Translations under genes and position numbers: made by a program | Part shown: piece by piece, positions 22,596 through 49,761 of the stretch | Layout: the number at the start of each line of letters is the position of its first letter | Numbering within the stretch: position 1 is the first letter of the stretch | Source: Pontederia crassipes | Lineage: Eukaryota > Streptophyta > Magnoliopsida > Commelinales > Pontederiaceae | Assembly (NCBI GenBank): GCA_030549335.1 | Contig: JAUKPH010000019.1 | Location: forward strand, 17,062,001 to 17,126,000 | Direction: 5' to 3' | DNA length: 64,000 nt | The notes under the pieces: generated by a model | What the model saw: only the letters and a program-made list of their open reading frames with translations | Databases searched by the model: none | Told to the model about the DNA's origin: nothing

Positions 22596-25500
22596 TCTAT
22601 ATAAAAGCAGAGGTTGAAAGTGCCACGTGTCGAGCTCTCATAAATTGAATGTATAAAATAATATTATTATAATTATATAATTATGGATACTCAAAAGTTA
22701 GTTATTAGAAAATATATGATTTTATTTATTCATAATTTTAAATTCTATTTTTGTAACTATAAATAGAGGGACTTTCAATGTTCATTTGCACATTCAACGC
22801 CTTCTTCGAAGGCAAAGAATACGTGCGGACGTACAAAGTCTGTGTGTGATAAAAAATATACTAATAATCTTTAGTTTCATATAATTATTTTTAGATGTTA
22901 TCAGGTTGTTATTTTATTAGGATATAGAAGATTTATGCATATCAATTATTTCAGAATATTAAACAAAATAATCATTTTATTATATTGGATAGTTAGTTAT
23001 AAACTGATATAAGATACGTAATCACCTATAACAAAAGTTAGTTATAATTATGAATACTCAAAAGTTAATTATTAGTTAATTATATTATTTATGATACTTA
23101 ACAATAAGTAAATTATACACATTATTTATATATCCTAACCGTATTATATTGTAAATAAGATATAGTATAATATCTATAAAAGTTTGTTATCGAATGGTTG
23201 CTAATTTAATTATTATTTCTTTATATTCTCTACATTACCTATAAATATAACGACATAGAGGATGCAATGGTGCATATTGCAAAAGCACATTCTACATTCT
23301 CTTCAAAATAAAAGAACGTGTGCATGCTTTCTCTTGAGAATAAGAAATATTTTTTTATAAATTGTATATACAAATTGTGTATTGTACACTATGCGATGTA
23401 CAAATAGAAGGGCTTCCATTTTTTATTTGCATACTCGACTCCCTCTTTAAAGATACAGATGTACGTGATAAAAAAATATTTTACATAATATCATTATGAT
23501 ATTCAAAAGTTTATTATGATATATATATATTTTTTTTGTTTATTCATATTTTTAAATTCAATATTTGTAGCTATGAATAGAGGGCACTTTCAAAATAGTA
23601 GTATATTTGATATAGAAGAGCACGTGCATATCTTTAAACGTAGAACATTATGTACTAACAAAATATTGTATGTATATCAAAATGTCTAAGTCAAAATTTT
23701 GCATATTTGATCTTATAATAATCATTGTAATTATTATTAATAAAAAGATCATCAATATTTAATTATATTATTATGATAATAATCATAATGAATTAATACT
23801 CATAAAATTATTACTATGGTAAACTTAATACTATCAATGAGTATCACATCATTATTACTACGTGGATTTAAATGAATTATATAAGTGTCAACATCAATAA
23901 CTAACAAAAAAATATAAAAGATAGAAGATGCTAAGTGCAATTATCTTATTAAGCTATGTATCATTAAAATTATTTTTTAAATGAGAGTTTATAAAGTATG
24001 TTAGTTATATTAAATAATAATAAATAAAATATTTTATATTCATAATTAATATATATCACGATGATATTGATTAATATTGAGTAAATATCTATGTTCCTTA
24101 TATAATATAATTTATATTTTCAAATTTGTATTTCCTTTATAATAAAAAATAAAATATTTATAAAAGAATATATTGATATATATATATATATATATGTTGA
24201 GGTAGAAGTTGCCCAAATGAAAAACTCTTATGACGCCACATATAAAATAAAATAATATTAAATATTTATAAATATTTTTAAAAACTATTATGAATGAAAA
24301 TTGATCGTGTATGATAAAATTAATATTTTTTGTATCTATCTATTAAATATGCTTTTAGTCCCACATTCAAAGGTTTCCAAATATAAATGAAATGAGATAA
24401 AATGAAAACGGAAGCATATTTAATCATCTAATTTAGTCCCACATTTGAAATTTATAATATGAAATAGATAAGATGAACTATAAAATAAGAAAACTTCACA
24501 AACTTTGTAGCTATCTTTCCGGGTTAAGTCAATCAATATCAATAAGTTTTAAGACTTAAGGTAGAAGCATGTGACACACAATTAAATAAAAAGGTTGTAA
24601 ATAAATTCTATTGCTAACTTATATAGAAGTTAAATATACCAATCGTATTTTATATTTATATTGTAATATACAGAACAAAATATATTCATATTATTCCATT
24701 GAGAGCAACCAAAATGATGAATAAAAAAGATAAATTTATAAATTAATAATAATCCACATTATATTTGAGAGGGAGAAAGGATAAATGCTACCTGACACAC
24801 AAAATAAACTTTTTTAAAATTACTTTTAAATAATATATTATGTATATCTATAACGATAACATGAATAAACTAAATATTAATTTATATAAATATATTATAC
24901 ATTCTTTTAGTTCCTTATGTATTGTTATTAAAATAAATACTATCAACGCCAAATATACACTTTAGTTATATTAGATAAAATATTTAACTTCAATCATTAT
25001 TTTTATCCAATACATACATAACATGCATATATACACACATCTTAAAGAGAGTTAGAAGTTGGATGTAACTCTATCATGAAGCCATGTAATATGATTTTAG
25101 TGGCGAAGTCAGAAAATATAATGAGTGGGTGCATATTATATTCAAATTCACATATAAAAAGTATTGAAATTTAAATATAAATTCAATTTATAAAATGTAT
25201 TAGAATGAAAAATAATATTGAAGTAAAGACATTGAAACTAATATATAAAAGCAACAAAACATAAATTCAGTATGTATTATTAATTTAATTATTATGGTAA
25301 TGCTATTTTTTACACTTATTGAACTTTATTATGAAATATGATGTGTTTTTCTCATAATATATTATCTACTATTTATCAGATGAAATGAAATTTTTTTTGT
25401 TAAAAAAAAAATACATCACTATAGGTGGAGATTAGAATGAATAAAAAATTATATTGAAGTTCATCATTAAATCTTATTACATCAATCATTTTGGGAAGAA

Positions 25501-26709
25501 AATTAAATACATAGCAATATTAACATAAGTATTAAAAGTATATAGATTCATTATATAGTAAATAATAAAAAGTATTAAAATATGAACATGATACCGTGCT
25601 GTAGAAATAAAGACGAATATATGATGAATAAAAGAAATTGAAATAAAGTGGTAGTGGGCTGAACACACTTGAAGACATGAATGTGGAATGAAAAATAAAT
25701 CATGAATGTTGTAGAGTGGTAGTGGGAATCGAGCGCTTGTTGAAGTATGGAGATGTAATGGCCGCAACCATCAAGGATATCTAGAAGATTCGAAATATTT
25801 ATTACTATTAACTATCATATAAATTTTCAGTCTACTCATATAGATTTCCTCGGGTGCACTTGCACCCATGGGTACACATGTGGCTCCGCCCTTGTATAAT
25901 TTAGATAATTAATTTTTAAAATTTAGATCATGTATGATAAAAAATGATATTAATTAATTTTTAAGAATGAAAAATATAATTTATTTTATAGATTATTGGA
26001 AGAAAGTTATAACTATTAAGTATATGTTTTAAAATAAAATATTTTAAAAATATACTTAATTAAGAAGTGAATGCATTGTGGTGGGCATTTTTTAAAAAAT
26101 AGCCAACAAAATATAATTAATTACAAATTATAAAAATAGATAAGTAATAAAAAAATTTGCATGTCTTTATCATTTCATCATCGATCTTTCCATATATATA
26201 TATGTATATAAATGTATGTATGTATACATACATATATATATAATTAAATGGAATTGTAGAAGTTGACATACATATAATTAAATAATTTGAACAGTCATTT
26301 TAGTATGATATATAACAATTTAATTTATTTATGTTATATATCTTTACATATAGTATGTCAAATACGACATTTTTACATTGTCACATAAAAAAATGGATAA
26401 AAAAGCAAAATAATTGACATTGTTAAAAATATTAAAATAAGTAGTATTTATTTAATTCTAAGATATGATATTGTTAAGAAATATAGATAAAAATTTCTAT
26501 TTATATCTATATTATATCATAATTAGAAAGATATATAGTTTGAAAAATAAATTTAATTTATTATAACATATTTACATGTATAAGTTTTTAAGGTTAGAAA
26601 ATGATTAGATAGTTTATAAAATTTATATCAAAATAAAATAGCTTATTTTATAATCAAAATTTTTGTTTAATTTTGTATCATCCGCGCATCGCACGGGTCA
26701 TCATACTAG
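22596..26709 (+). mobile_element. Non-autonomous Helitron, 4.1 kb
   Basis: The 5' end is A|TCTATATAAAAGCAGAGG with TGAAAGTGCCACGTGTC after it. The 3' end is CATCCGCGCATCGCACGGGTC...CATACTAG|T with a GC-rich potential hairpin about 10 bp before CTAG. TC start, CTAG end and insertion between A and T are the Helitron rules. The body is very AT-rich and has no Rep/helicase coding. It may be a composite of several insertions (one TIR candidate is listed inside it). Confidence 0.65.
25094..25897. mobile_element. Candidate nested TIR element
   Basis: TTTAGTGGCGAAGTCAGAAA...GGGTGCATATT on the left is answered on the right by the reverse-complement type GGGTGCACTTGCACCC...GTGGCTCCGCCCTT. Many plant elements have such GGCGGAGCCA ends. 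Target duplication is not clear and the ends are diverged. Confidence 0.35.
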
Positions 26710-27244
26710 TATATATAAAAGGAGGATAGTATGCAATGAGAGGATGACATTTGGCACAAGCATGGAATGCCACATGTCTTCTAATTAGGATATTAATTTA
26801 TAATTACTTTTAAAATAATTAATTATAAGATATCCGATAGAATTAATAATAATGGTCAGTTATGATTATCAAATATGGTAAGTATATAATTTGATTATCC
26901 ATAAATTATAATTATTATAGATCTTTACTATTTATACGATTATAATTTTGAGAGGACTATTTATACAGATATATAGCAATCATAATATATCATAAAATAA
27001 TAATTATTAAAAGCAAAATAGCTTAATATATTATGTTATTATGTTCTAATAATATTATGTTATTATAAATTGTAGTTACTATATATATAGTTATTTAATA
27101 TATTGTTTATAATAGTTACTTTGTAGGGTTATCACACATTCTAATTACCATACATATTATTTTATTTAATTTTATAATACATATCTTGATGCCAAATGTC
27201 ATCTCCTCATGAAAAGTACTCCCCTTTTAATATAGTATAGATAG
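26710..27244. mobile_element. Opposed Helitron-like 5' ends
   Basis: Directly after the Helitron 3' end, TATATAAAAGGAGGATAG...GAGAGGATGACATTTGGCAC reads on +. At 27190-27236 the same terminus reads on - (ATCTATACTATATTAAAAGG, GAGATGACATTTGGCATC). The two ends face each other about 430 bp apart. This could be a head-to-head pair of truncated Helitrons or one inverted-repeat derivative. Confidence 0.45.
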
Positions 27245-27396
27245 GTAGATAGATAGATATGTATTATAAAATTAAATAAAATAATATGTATGGTAATTAG
27301 AATGTGTGATAACCCTACAAAGTAACTATTATAAACAATATATTAAATAACTATATATATAGTAACTACAATTTATAATAACATAATATTATTAGA
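27045..27396. repeat. 142-bp inverted repeat, apparently perfect
   Basis: 27045-27186 (TCTAATAATATTATGTTATT ... ATACATATCT) is matched base for base, as far as I can read, by the reverse complement of 27255-27396. A 68-bp loop holds the minus-strand Helitron-like 5' terminus and an AGATAGAT run. The arms include the low-repeat stretch TAGGGTTATCACACATTC, so the match is not simply AT-rich chance. It would form a strong cruciform or hairpin. Confidence 0.85.
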
Positions 27397-30300
27397 GACA
27401 AAATGGTTTATAAAATAATAAATAAATAAAAATAACATACAAAGTTAATTTATAACAAAATTCAAAAATAATTTGATAACTATTTTCTGAAATTGTTAAT
27501 TATAATATTAATTTATACATGATGTTTTCTTCATTAATTGGCAACATGCGTATTCATAATTGTATTACTTTTTGACTTCAAGAAATAATAATATCTATAC
27601 TATAGATAATATTCTTTATACAAAATTAATAATATATTTATGTAATAATTATCTTTCCATGTATTTGTAAAATTCATGAATTCGTAACTGCATAAAATTA
27701 TAACCGCACAGAATGATAGAATCATGATTATATTTATATAAAAGCATAACTAAATAGAAGCATGATTATCTTTCGGTTACAATTTCTCCCTCACAATAAC
27801 CGTCTTAAACATATACTATAAATAATAGCATGGATACATCACTCCCTCGCTAGCATTTTCACTATTGGAGATGCATACTGTAAGTTTTTTCCTTTTAGGC
27901 ATATATTTTTTCATGATTTATTATTATTTTGAATATTTTTTCATTGCAATGTGCTATAATGAAAATGATTCATGATGTTCTCCAATGTAGTAATAATTTA
28001 TTAAAGTCTATGCAAGGTAAATATTTTATGTTCATATTTTATTTCTTATGTTCAAAATATTATATTTTTTTCTCTTTTTCGCAAGAAAACATGAGGTTAA
28101 TTTATTGTTATATTCTTATTTCTTATATTCTCTAACAAAGTAACAATTAATACAATAATGTCCCCTCAAGCTAACATTTTTTATCATTTGATTTTTATTT
28201 GTTCTTACTCTTACCCAAAAAACCTTATGTAGTAATATGTGGACTCATAAACTATTTATAATGTCGGCCTTTTGTCTACATATGAGGACTCATAAACATA
28301 TTTTGGTATAGATTATTATTTTGAGTGCATAATTTATTTATGTATATTAGTGTCATTGTATTCAAAGGCCGAGTCAAATACTTTTCTAAAAATATTAATA
28401 AGTAATATGTGCGACTGTAATTTAACAAGAATCTTAAGTTAGTGGAGTGGTTAAAATCGTTTGACTGCTGTATGATTGAATAATATTATATTCTTGGTGA
28501 ACCGAAGGGTTAAGAATAGGTAAACAATTAAATTATCAAATTTGATTTTATCTCAATTACCATGTAAAATATTTTTTTAAAATAAATGATGGTTTCGATG
28601 TTGGTTATATTTTTTAGGACTTCTTTAGTTATTTATAAGTATTTATATATATAAAAAATAGGATATACCTAAGGAGAAGTTCCATACTTGACATAAGAAT
28701 GTGTTTACAATACTCCCTGAAAATATTAATTATAAATTAAAAATGATTAAACAAATATGATTAAAAATATGATAATTACAATCTGTATGATTATAATAAC
28801 TATTTAGTGTAATGCTAAATAATTAAAATATTAAATATTAATTTATAACTAAAGCTTTTAATTACTAACTTGAGTTGGTTACAAAATTTGTCATTATATA
28901 GTTATATATATATTATATAGTTTACTAGACAGCTTATATATATAATAATTATTTATGAGATTTGGTTACAAAATTTATAACCTATTATATGATTAATAAA
29001 AAAATAGTTACAAATTGATGTTCATTATTTTAACATGTGGCCGCAGTTCATGTACTAAATGTAATGTCATATTATTTTAATTATTTTTCCAATTTGTATT
29101 GGATTAGAATATCCTGATATGCAACATTATCATGTTACATGGAAAAAATGGATCATAAATAAAAAATTTAAAACCCATTCTATACTATATCATAATAATA
29201 ATAAATTAAAAATCCATAATCATAATTAGTAACATAAAGAGAATTGACTTATTATAATAAAAAATTAAAGTCGATAGTCCTAATTAATCTCAAACAGCAA
29301 AAATATAATTATTTTCATAAATTCATAATAAATTAAACAAATTAAGAATCTTAATCAAACTCAAATAAGAAAAAAAAAAAGATAATCCACATAAAACTAT
29401 TATTATTTTCGAAATTTAATATAAAATTTAGAATGCGAAAAGGTTAGATAGACTAATAAACTAACTATATTTCAGTATTTATGAAAAAAATAAAAGAATT
29501 CTAACTTCATTTTTCACATAGGGTAAAAAAATTAGCAGTCATTTTAATTTCCTAAGTTATCAATACGTTATTTAAAAAGCTATTAGTTCTTTTGTCTTCC
29601 TAACTTATTAATAGGTTAGGCAACAGTTATCATAACTTTCGCTGCCCTCACAATTCAACAATTGTCTCAACCCATGCATTTTTTTTGTATATTACCTATA
29701 AATACTTGCAAGAGGCTACTTAAATTCACGCGGTGGTCATTAGACTTTGAACGAGTACGGAGGAGACAAAGGTTTAATATCCATTTGACATGTCCTATCA
29801 TTTTTGGTGCATTGATATTTAATATGCCTCTAACTTTTATATTTTTTTACGCAATTCCAACTTTTCATAATTACTATGTCAAATGTATGGAAATTTCTAT
29901 TATGGCACCCATTTTAAGAAACGTAGCATTTTATATTTTTTATCTAATTAGAAATTCATTTTAATATTTAGAAAATCATTTAAAAATATAATTAGACAAT
30001 TAACCTATTAAAGAAACCGGATAAAATGTGTTGTTCATAATGTATAAGAAAATATCTTTTCAATTAATTCATAATGTTTTCTATTGCTTGATTATTTATC
30101 CTAATTATTGTTTAATATCAATTATGGTGCATGTCAATCATATTTCTTGCTTACTCGAAATTTACTTAATTGCTTAATTATTGTAAATACATCACATACT
30201 ACATTAATTTTTAATAAAAACCATTTCCATGCAAATTCATTACATAATAAATTACTTTCTTTTCCCTTGAACATGCGATCGTATTCATACAAGAAGGTTG

Positions 30301-30898
30301 ATTAAATTATTATCCTCATATTGTTGACATTTTATTCTTCTTAATAGGAAACCAAATTTATATAATGAAAAAAATAATAGTAATATAAAGGATTTGAAGA
30401 TGATCATCACATGACCAAATTGTCTTTTAGAAGAAAAATATGAAATTTTATTTTAAAATATCAGCACACATTGTGGGCCACATACTAGAACCAAAAGTTA
30501 CATGGTGGTGTGGGCATATGGCATGATTGATTTTTTCAATAAATGGACTGCTATTTCTATAATATCAAAACATAATGTACGTGTAAAAATTGATTGCTAA
30601 TATTTTTCGCTAATGATACTACATTCAATAGATAAAATTATTTAAAGTCTTTGTGCGATGAATTTTTATTTTCAGCCATAGACAAGAATAAATTTTTTTT
30701 TATCTTGGTGAGAAAAAGATTAAGAATCCAGATGAATAATAATTGTAGTCTATCTAATATGGTACCATGTAGTATGTTACATGGATATGGAAATATTTTA
30801 TTGGATAATTCTTTTATGCATGTGAAGTATTTTTAGCAAAAATGTAATTGCAAAATAATTCTTTTAAAAGATATATAATTTTGTATCATGAAGAACTA
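27397..30898. other. AT-rich gene desert
   Basis: No gene, tRNA or clear transposon end seen. AT-rich throughout with short frames of no recognisable composition. A less AT-rich patch lies at about 29640-29790. Confidence 0.5.
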
Positions 30899-31677
30899 TC
30901 TATATTATATTAAAAGCAAAATAATACTTAATGATTTAATAAATAATATATATAACAATAATTCGACATTTGTACGAAAGCATTGACGACGATTCATGGT
31001 GTATCTAAAATTTAGAATGAAATTAGACACCTCTTCAAAAGGGATGCTGAAGGCATTCTTACAATTGATTTTCACATCAAGCATTGAGATCAATTATACA
31101 CTTAAATAAGAAGATTATTTTCTAAAGAGGTAGAATAATAAATGAGAGGCGAGAGTATAAGGTAGATTAATAAATTATTTCTAATTTATAATTATTTCTT
31201 TAAGTAATATAAGAATATATTAAACTAATATTTTAATTATTTAATAATCATATTATTGGACAATTCTTTTCTATACATGCATGCATGACTTGAAAATTCA
31301 TAAAAAATAAGGATAATTCAACATTTGCATAAATCAACAAGTATTCATGATGTATTTAAAATTTAACATATTTTTAAATAATTAAAGTAGTGATCAAAAT
31401 ATATATAATATATAATTATATGTATCATGAAATTCACATATATATATATGAAATAAATTAATACCTCAAACTTAAATAGGAATATTATTTTCTAAGAAGT
31501 GAGAAAAATAAATGGGACACAAAGAGGATTAGATAGACTAATATTGTTTTGTAAATTATAATTATTTTACTCTTTAAATAACATTAAAAATACCAAATAA
31601 TATTTTTTTTTTATTTTGGAAACATTAGATTCATTTAATTTCGTAACATCCGCACATCGCACGAGTCATCATACTAG
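30899..31677 (+). mobile_element. Short non-autonomous Helitron, 779 bp
   Basis: A|TCTATATTATATTAAAAGC at the left; CATCCGCACATCGCACGAGTC...CATACTAG|T at the right. The 3' end is nearly the same as that of the 4.1-kb Helitron at 26709, so the two share a family. The body is AT-rich and non-coding. Confidence 0.7.
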
Positions 31678-31889
31678 TGTATATATATAATACATGAACT
31701 GGGCCCCACTTCCTCACCTGTTGTTGGCCTTGGCCTTAAAAAAAAGAATAAATACATATATGATAAATGGAAAATAATAATGGTGTAATAAAACTTTGAA
31801 AAAAATGTGTATATGATTATGAAGGCTAAATGGGTTCTGGAAAGTAATTGGTAAACATTATATAAAGGAATTACGCTTAGGTTATACTG

Positions 31890-32118
31890 TGGGAAAAAAA
31901 AATGTGATTGCGTCGGGATATGAAGATGGTAATAAACTCGTACGTTAATTAAAAAAGAAGTCACTAAAAAAAACGAAAAAAAGTTGAAGTCAGAAAACAA
32001 AATGGGAAAAAAATTGTGATCACGTCCGGATATGAAGATGGTAATCAACCCGTATGTTAATTAAAAAAAAAAAGATGTCACCATAAAAAAGGAAAAAAAA
32101 TTGAAGTCCCGAAAACAA
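31890..32118. repeat. Tandem duplication, about 113 bp x 2
   Basis: Unit 1 starts GGGAAAAAAAAATGTGATTG (31890) and unit 2 GGGAAAAAAATTGTGATCAC (32003). Both continue with CG-TC-GGATATGAAGATGGTAAT, GTTAATTAAAAAA and a GTTGAAGTC/TTGAAGTCC segment. They differ at roughly one base in eight. Confidence 0.8.
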
Positions 32119-32136
32119 TGAAAAAAATTAAAAAAA

Positions 32137-32186
32137 GGGCCCAACCGGGTTCGAACCGGTGACCTTTTGATCTGCAGTCAAATGCT
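32137..32186 (-). pseudogene. tRNA-Cys(GCA), broken 5' half
   Basis: On the minus strand AGCATTTGACTGCAGATCAA AAGGTCACCGG TTCGAACC CGGTTGGGCCC forms an intact anticodon arm (loop CTGCAGA, anticodon GCA) and T arm (GGTTCGAAC) with the 3' acceptor strand. A run of six T follows at 32136-32131, a Pol III-type terminator. The D arm does not continue: about 37 AT-rich bases intervene before CAGTGGT (near 32226-32232), which could be the displaced D-arm remnant. It is unlikely to give a functional tRNA. Confidence 0.7.
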
Positions 32187-33705
32187 TATATAATAAAATT
32201 TATTTAGCACAATAATTTATCAAACCACTGCAGATGATTCCTACCTCAATATTTTTTTTTTGAAGAAGGAAAACACCGTTTGATATTTATGGTTCCTTTA
32301 TTCTCCCATTCACATCCCGAACCACTTTTAAACTTTGTATGTTTCTATTTATTTTAAAAAAATAAAATATCATTTGATATACCGTCTGACAATTGGTACA
32401 AGGGTGTTCTAAATGTCATTCATCCAATTCTTATTGTCACTTTAAACTTATCATTCCGGATGCCCCTAATGCCACTCAAATTCTTAATATTACTTCAAAT
32501 TTATTATTTTACTCTTCATTTTATTTTACTTTATTTATTATTCTCCTTTGATTTTCACTCAATCATGCTTATTAAATAATTTTACAATCATTAACTCTAC
32601 AATCTCTATTGGTTCATGCAATTAATTATTTTTTAGTTAATAGTATAATTTAGATTATTGAATAAATATAGTAATTTTATTATTATTAATATATAAATTA
32701 CAACAATATTAAACATATAAAATTATTTTATGAATATATAAAATAAAGTGGAAATAAAAAGAGTGAAAATATTAGAATAATTATTTTTTAGAGTAATTAT
32801 TTCTCGGTGTCTTAAAAAATATTTGTATAACTACAAGTAATTGATCAAACAAATTACTTTGAAAAATATATTATTAGTTTATTAACAAAAAAATAAAAAA
32901 AAGCAGCGAACACTCTTAAGAAACTTAATAATATTAAGAAATAAATATATTTCTATTTTTTTGTCCAATCTTATTGTGATTTTAATATTAATTAAATTAA
33001 TATATTTGCCCAATAATTTAATTTATGTCGTTAATCAAATAATCAATAACATTAGGAGACGATGATTACATATGAAAAATTGGATGAAAATTGAGAGGAC
33101 TATAAGAATAACAAATAAAGTAAAATAAAATAAAAAGTAGAATGATGAATTGAATGACCATAAAAATTGGAGGAATGACGTTAAGAACATCCCTAAAATA
33201 ATGTGTCAGGAATCACAAAAAAACTGTTACCGAGGCACAGATAGATAAATCAATAAAAGCCAATACGGGCACCGAAGGAAAAATAATCATTCCACTGCTG
33301 TACAATATGACATGTTCATCAGCAAGTCGGACATTTACATTGTTCAACTTTGTTCAACCATTAAAAGTTAAAACATGTTCCTTCTCTCTCCCAGAAAGTT
33401 TTACCACCTTGAGGATTGAGATTTCCGAATACGCTGGCTCCATATGTACACGCAACAACATATGGGAAGGTGTTCAGGGGGTATACAAGGTCAATTCATT
33501 TCCTATGAACTTCAAACACGGAACAGGCATCTACAGAATTTTGCAACTTCCGGAACTGCAGACTCGTCAAAGATGCACAACTTGTATCTCAAAATGCAAT
33601 TCACACCAGAAAATTCACAATAACCATAAATCGATGTGAAGTTCCCCGTGCCCTGGGAGAGCAATAGCTAAAATTTTGAGGCGTCCATATGATACTTGAC
33701 AACTA
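32187..33705. other. AT-rich spacer and BSK 3'UTR
   Basis: AT-rich spacer without a gene to about 33290; the BSK 3'UTR probably begins between there and 33705 (- strand). The 33485-33640 part is what the BSK relic at 22090 resembles. Confidence 0.5.
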
Positions 33706-46734
<13,029 letters not shown>

Positions 46735-49700
46735 CCGCCAAGGGAGAAAAAAAAAGACGCTCCTTTCCCCGAAGTCCGCAACCAATTCACCAAAATCTCC
46801 AGCTCACGACTCCATAGCCAACTACAGCATCTGCAGCAGGTCCCCGAAACCAAAGCTGCCGCATTCAAACACTCCGAATTCGCGCATGAAAAGCTCAAGA
46901 CTGATCTAAGAAGCAGAACAACGAATACCTTATCGGCGCTCTACCAAGTCGCAGCAAAATGTACAGAGAACTCGGGAGAACAACAACGAGATCCGAATCG
47001 AGAGAAGAAGCAACAAAAATAGCACAACGATTTGGAATCGAATCGAATCAAATTGGAGAGAGACCAAATGAGCAGAAGGAAGAGAGAAGGAGATCGGATC
47101 TCAGCTTATTCCTGGGCGAAAAAAAAATATTGCAAATTTTTGTACGAAAAAGAATACTGATTTTTTATATATATACCGACATGCCGTCCTTTCGAATCCT
47201 TCGGCTTTTAATTTAATATTAAATAATTATCTGGCGATGCCATTGGCTGGAATTATATATAGAACCAATTTATATGCATTTTTTACGCATTTGTTTGTCC
47301 TGTTTTGTTTTGCCACCGCCGCTAAGACGACGTTTTAATTATTTTTTCCACTTCGTTGGGTTGTAACTAAAAAAAAGAAGAGAGCAGTGCGATGGACTCG
47401 AAGTCTTCGCCTCCCGCCGCAATCCTTAGATCTCGACCGTCGAAGACTTTGCGAGGGGACGCGGCGGCCGTCGGATTCGTGATTTGGTCGTTGGATTAGG
47501 GAGTGGATAATACGCGGGTTTAGGTGCTAAGTTGGCGTTTTGGACCTGGTCGCAGTGGCTAGTAAAAGACTAATTAGTGGCGGTTGCTTTGTAGTAGTTG
47601 AGATAATACTAATTAATTTAATTACGTTAAAGGAGAGACTGATAACATTAAAAATAGTTGCCTTGAAAAAAAGTTGAGCTTTATTTGATGGTGTCTATAT
47701 TTTCCCTAATTTGGTTCATTTATTGTGTAAACATCATATTGCAAATAAAGTGCATTTATAGCAATGGTGATATTATCAAAGTATTTAAACACCTTTACTG
47801 GGTTTAAGAAGAGAACAATATATGTACCATTTTTACTTTTGTTTGTTTTTCGTTAAACAATATAAATGCCATGACGTTCCAAATTATTGACAATAATTAT
47901 ATTTATTATTATATTATTTTTGTTGTTGCCAGTAGTATATATAATAATACAAGGAGGAGAAAATAATAAGATGTACTGATGATAAAATATGCAAAATTGC
48001 ATGCATAATGTAGATCTCTTATTCTAAAATTTGGAGAGAGAGAGAGAGAGGTGCACATGGAGTTTTATTTTAAAATAAACAGGGGGCTTCTGAGAAGAAA
48101 GAAGAATCTGGGAGGGTATCAACTAACAATTTGCATGTGGAGTTGGTAACCAGAAAAAAAAAATTGGATGGTTCTTTTAATGGATTCCGTTCGTCATTAA
48201 TTAAAAATGGCTTCGAACAAAGTTTAATCAGATAATAATGTTTTTTTTTATAATTTTTTGGACATATAACTCCACAAAGTACTTATGATGAGTAGTGAGT
48301 CATTGACGAGTTAATTAATGCAACGGAGCTGGATATGTCCTCCTAATGACATCTTATTTTAGTAAATGAATATGATTTGAGTAACGTTGACGTCAGTGTT
48401 CACTAATTGATATATCAATTTTGGTATTGATCTTGACTATTACAAGCATAGCACAAATGGAAACATCTTAATCATCTAGTACTTTATAAATGCCAGGAAA
48501 ATGACACTATCGTTTTGCGTAGCAAAATAAAAAAAAATGGATATAGTTTTTTACTTATGGTCAGATTTTGGATGTAAGCTTCATAATCCTCTCTCTCTCT
48601 CTCTGGAAGGTGACAAGGTAAGGTGATATGATTGAGATATTGGAGTGACTAATCATTTGGCAACACCCATGGGTTTTGCCAGGAATGCTAGCCACTAACA
48701 CTGTAGTCGCTGACATGTAGATAAAAACTGGTCGCATTACTAAAATTCCAGTGGCCAACATGAAATATTTTTCCCCTATTATATTCTTCAATTTCTCGTA
48801 TAAAATATGGGCTGAAAAAAAAAAGGATTCCAAATAAAAAAAATCTTCCATTTGATACCTTATCAAAATGTTGCATGAAACAAATATTTTTGTACTCCAA
48901 AAACAATGTGGGTGAACAGCTTGTCATGCAGATGCCACAAATTGGATACTTGGAAAAAATAGGAGTACTTTATAGATAATGTAAATTACTCCAAGAAAAT
49001 CCAAAAAGAGAGTTTAATGCATCTAAGAACACTTTCTTTGTAGGAATGTTGTACATCAACGGCCATGCAAGATTTAGATCGTTGATGAGGAAATCGATTA
49101 TCAGAATGTGCTTAACATCCCAACAAAGAAGTGTTTTATTTATGAAACCAAACAAAAAAAAAAGATCATAAATAAAATAAACTGACCGTCGTTGAGGATT
49201 ACAGTTTTTGAGAAATGTTGCATGTGTTAATATGTGTGTGTGATCCTCATAACTAACTGCTCGTGCTGTACTAAGTATTGTTTGCAACCCCAAAGCCCAA
49301 AGGTATCAATTGACCACGATATATCAAATAATTGTCAATTAACGGATTCTAACTCACAAAGGTATCGAATAAGATGGTCCTGCAAAACCACATTAATTTT
49401 GTGTAAAACCATCAGAAGCCGGACTATGGACATTGATTGCTTACGTAAAATATCCATCGCATAGTTGAATTTTGTTAACAGTAACTATACATTGTGTGAT
49501 CTTACAAAAAAAAGTAGGACATAATGAGTTGAATCCAAAGAAAGAAAGCATTTTACAAAGCAGCGGTGTACTTCCATGATGCCATCGAAGTAGGTTGACA
49601 TCTTCACATATCCTGATTGTGGCATGTGCATCCATAGTTTCTGATGATCCTACAAAAAGAGAAAAAATGGTTCACGTTCTTAGGATTATCATGCAGTAAC

Positions 49701-49761
49701 TTGTTGCACCAATGGATACATTCTGTCCTTCAGGGGGCCATGGGCTGCAGTGGTATAAGAT
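46735..49761. other. BSK promoter side and spacer
   Basis: The BSK 5'UTR and promoter lie just right of 46734. A GC-rich island at 47380-47530 contains a 35-codon plus-strand frame (47392-47499, MDSKSSPPAAILRS...) that I do not recognise. (GA)n occurs near 48035-48050 and (CT)n near 48589-48604. The rest is AT-rich with no recognisable gene. Confidence 0.45.

Noticed and set aside
29662-29964. 100-aa plus-strand frame
   Set aside because: AT-driven composition (Phe/Ile-rich), no motif, no splice context.
47392-47499. 35-aa frame MDSKSSPPAAILRS...
   Set aside because: Coding-like composition, but no recognised family and no splice or transcript support; kept only as a note in the spacer entry.
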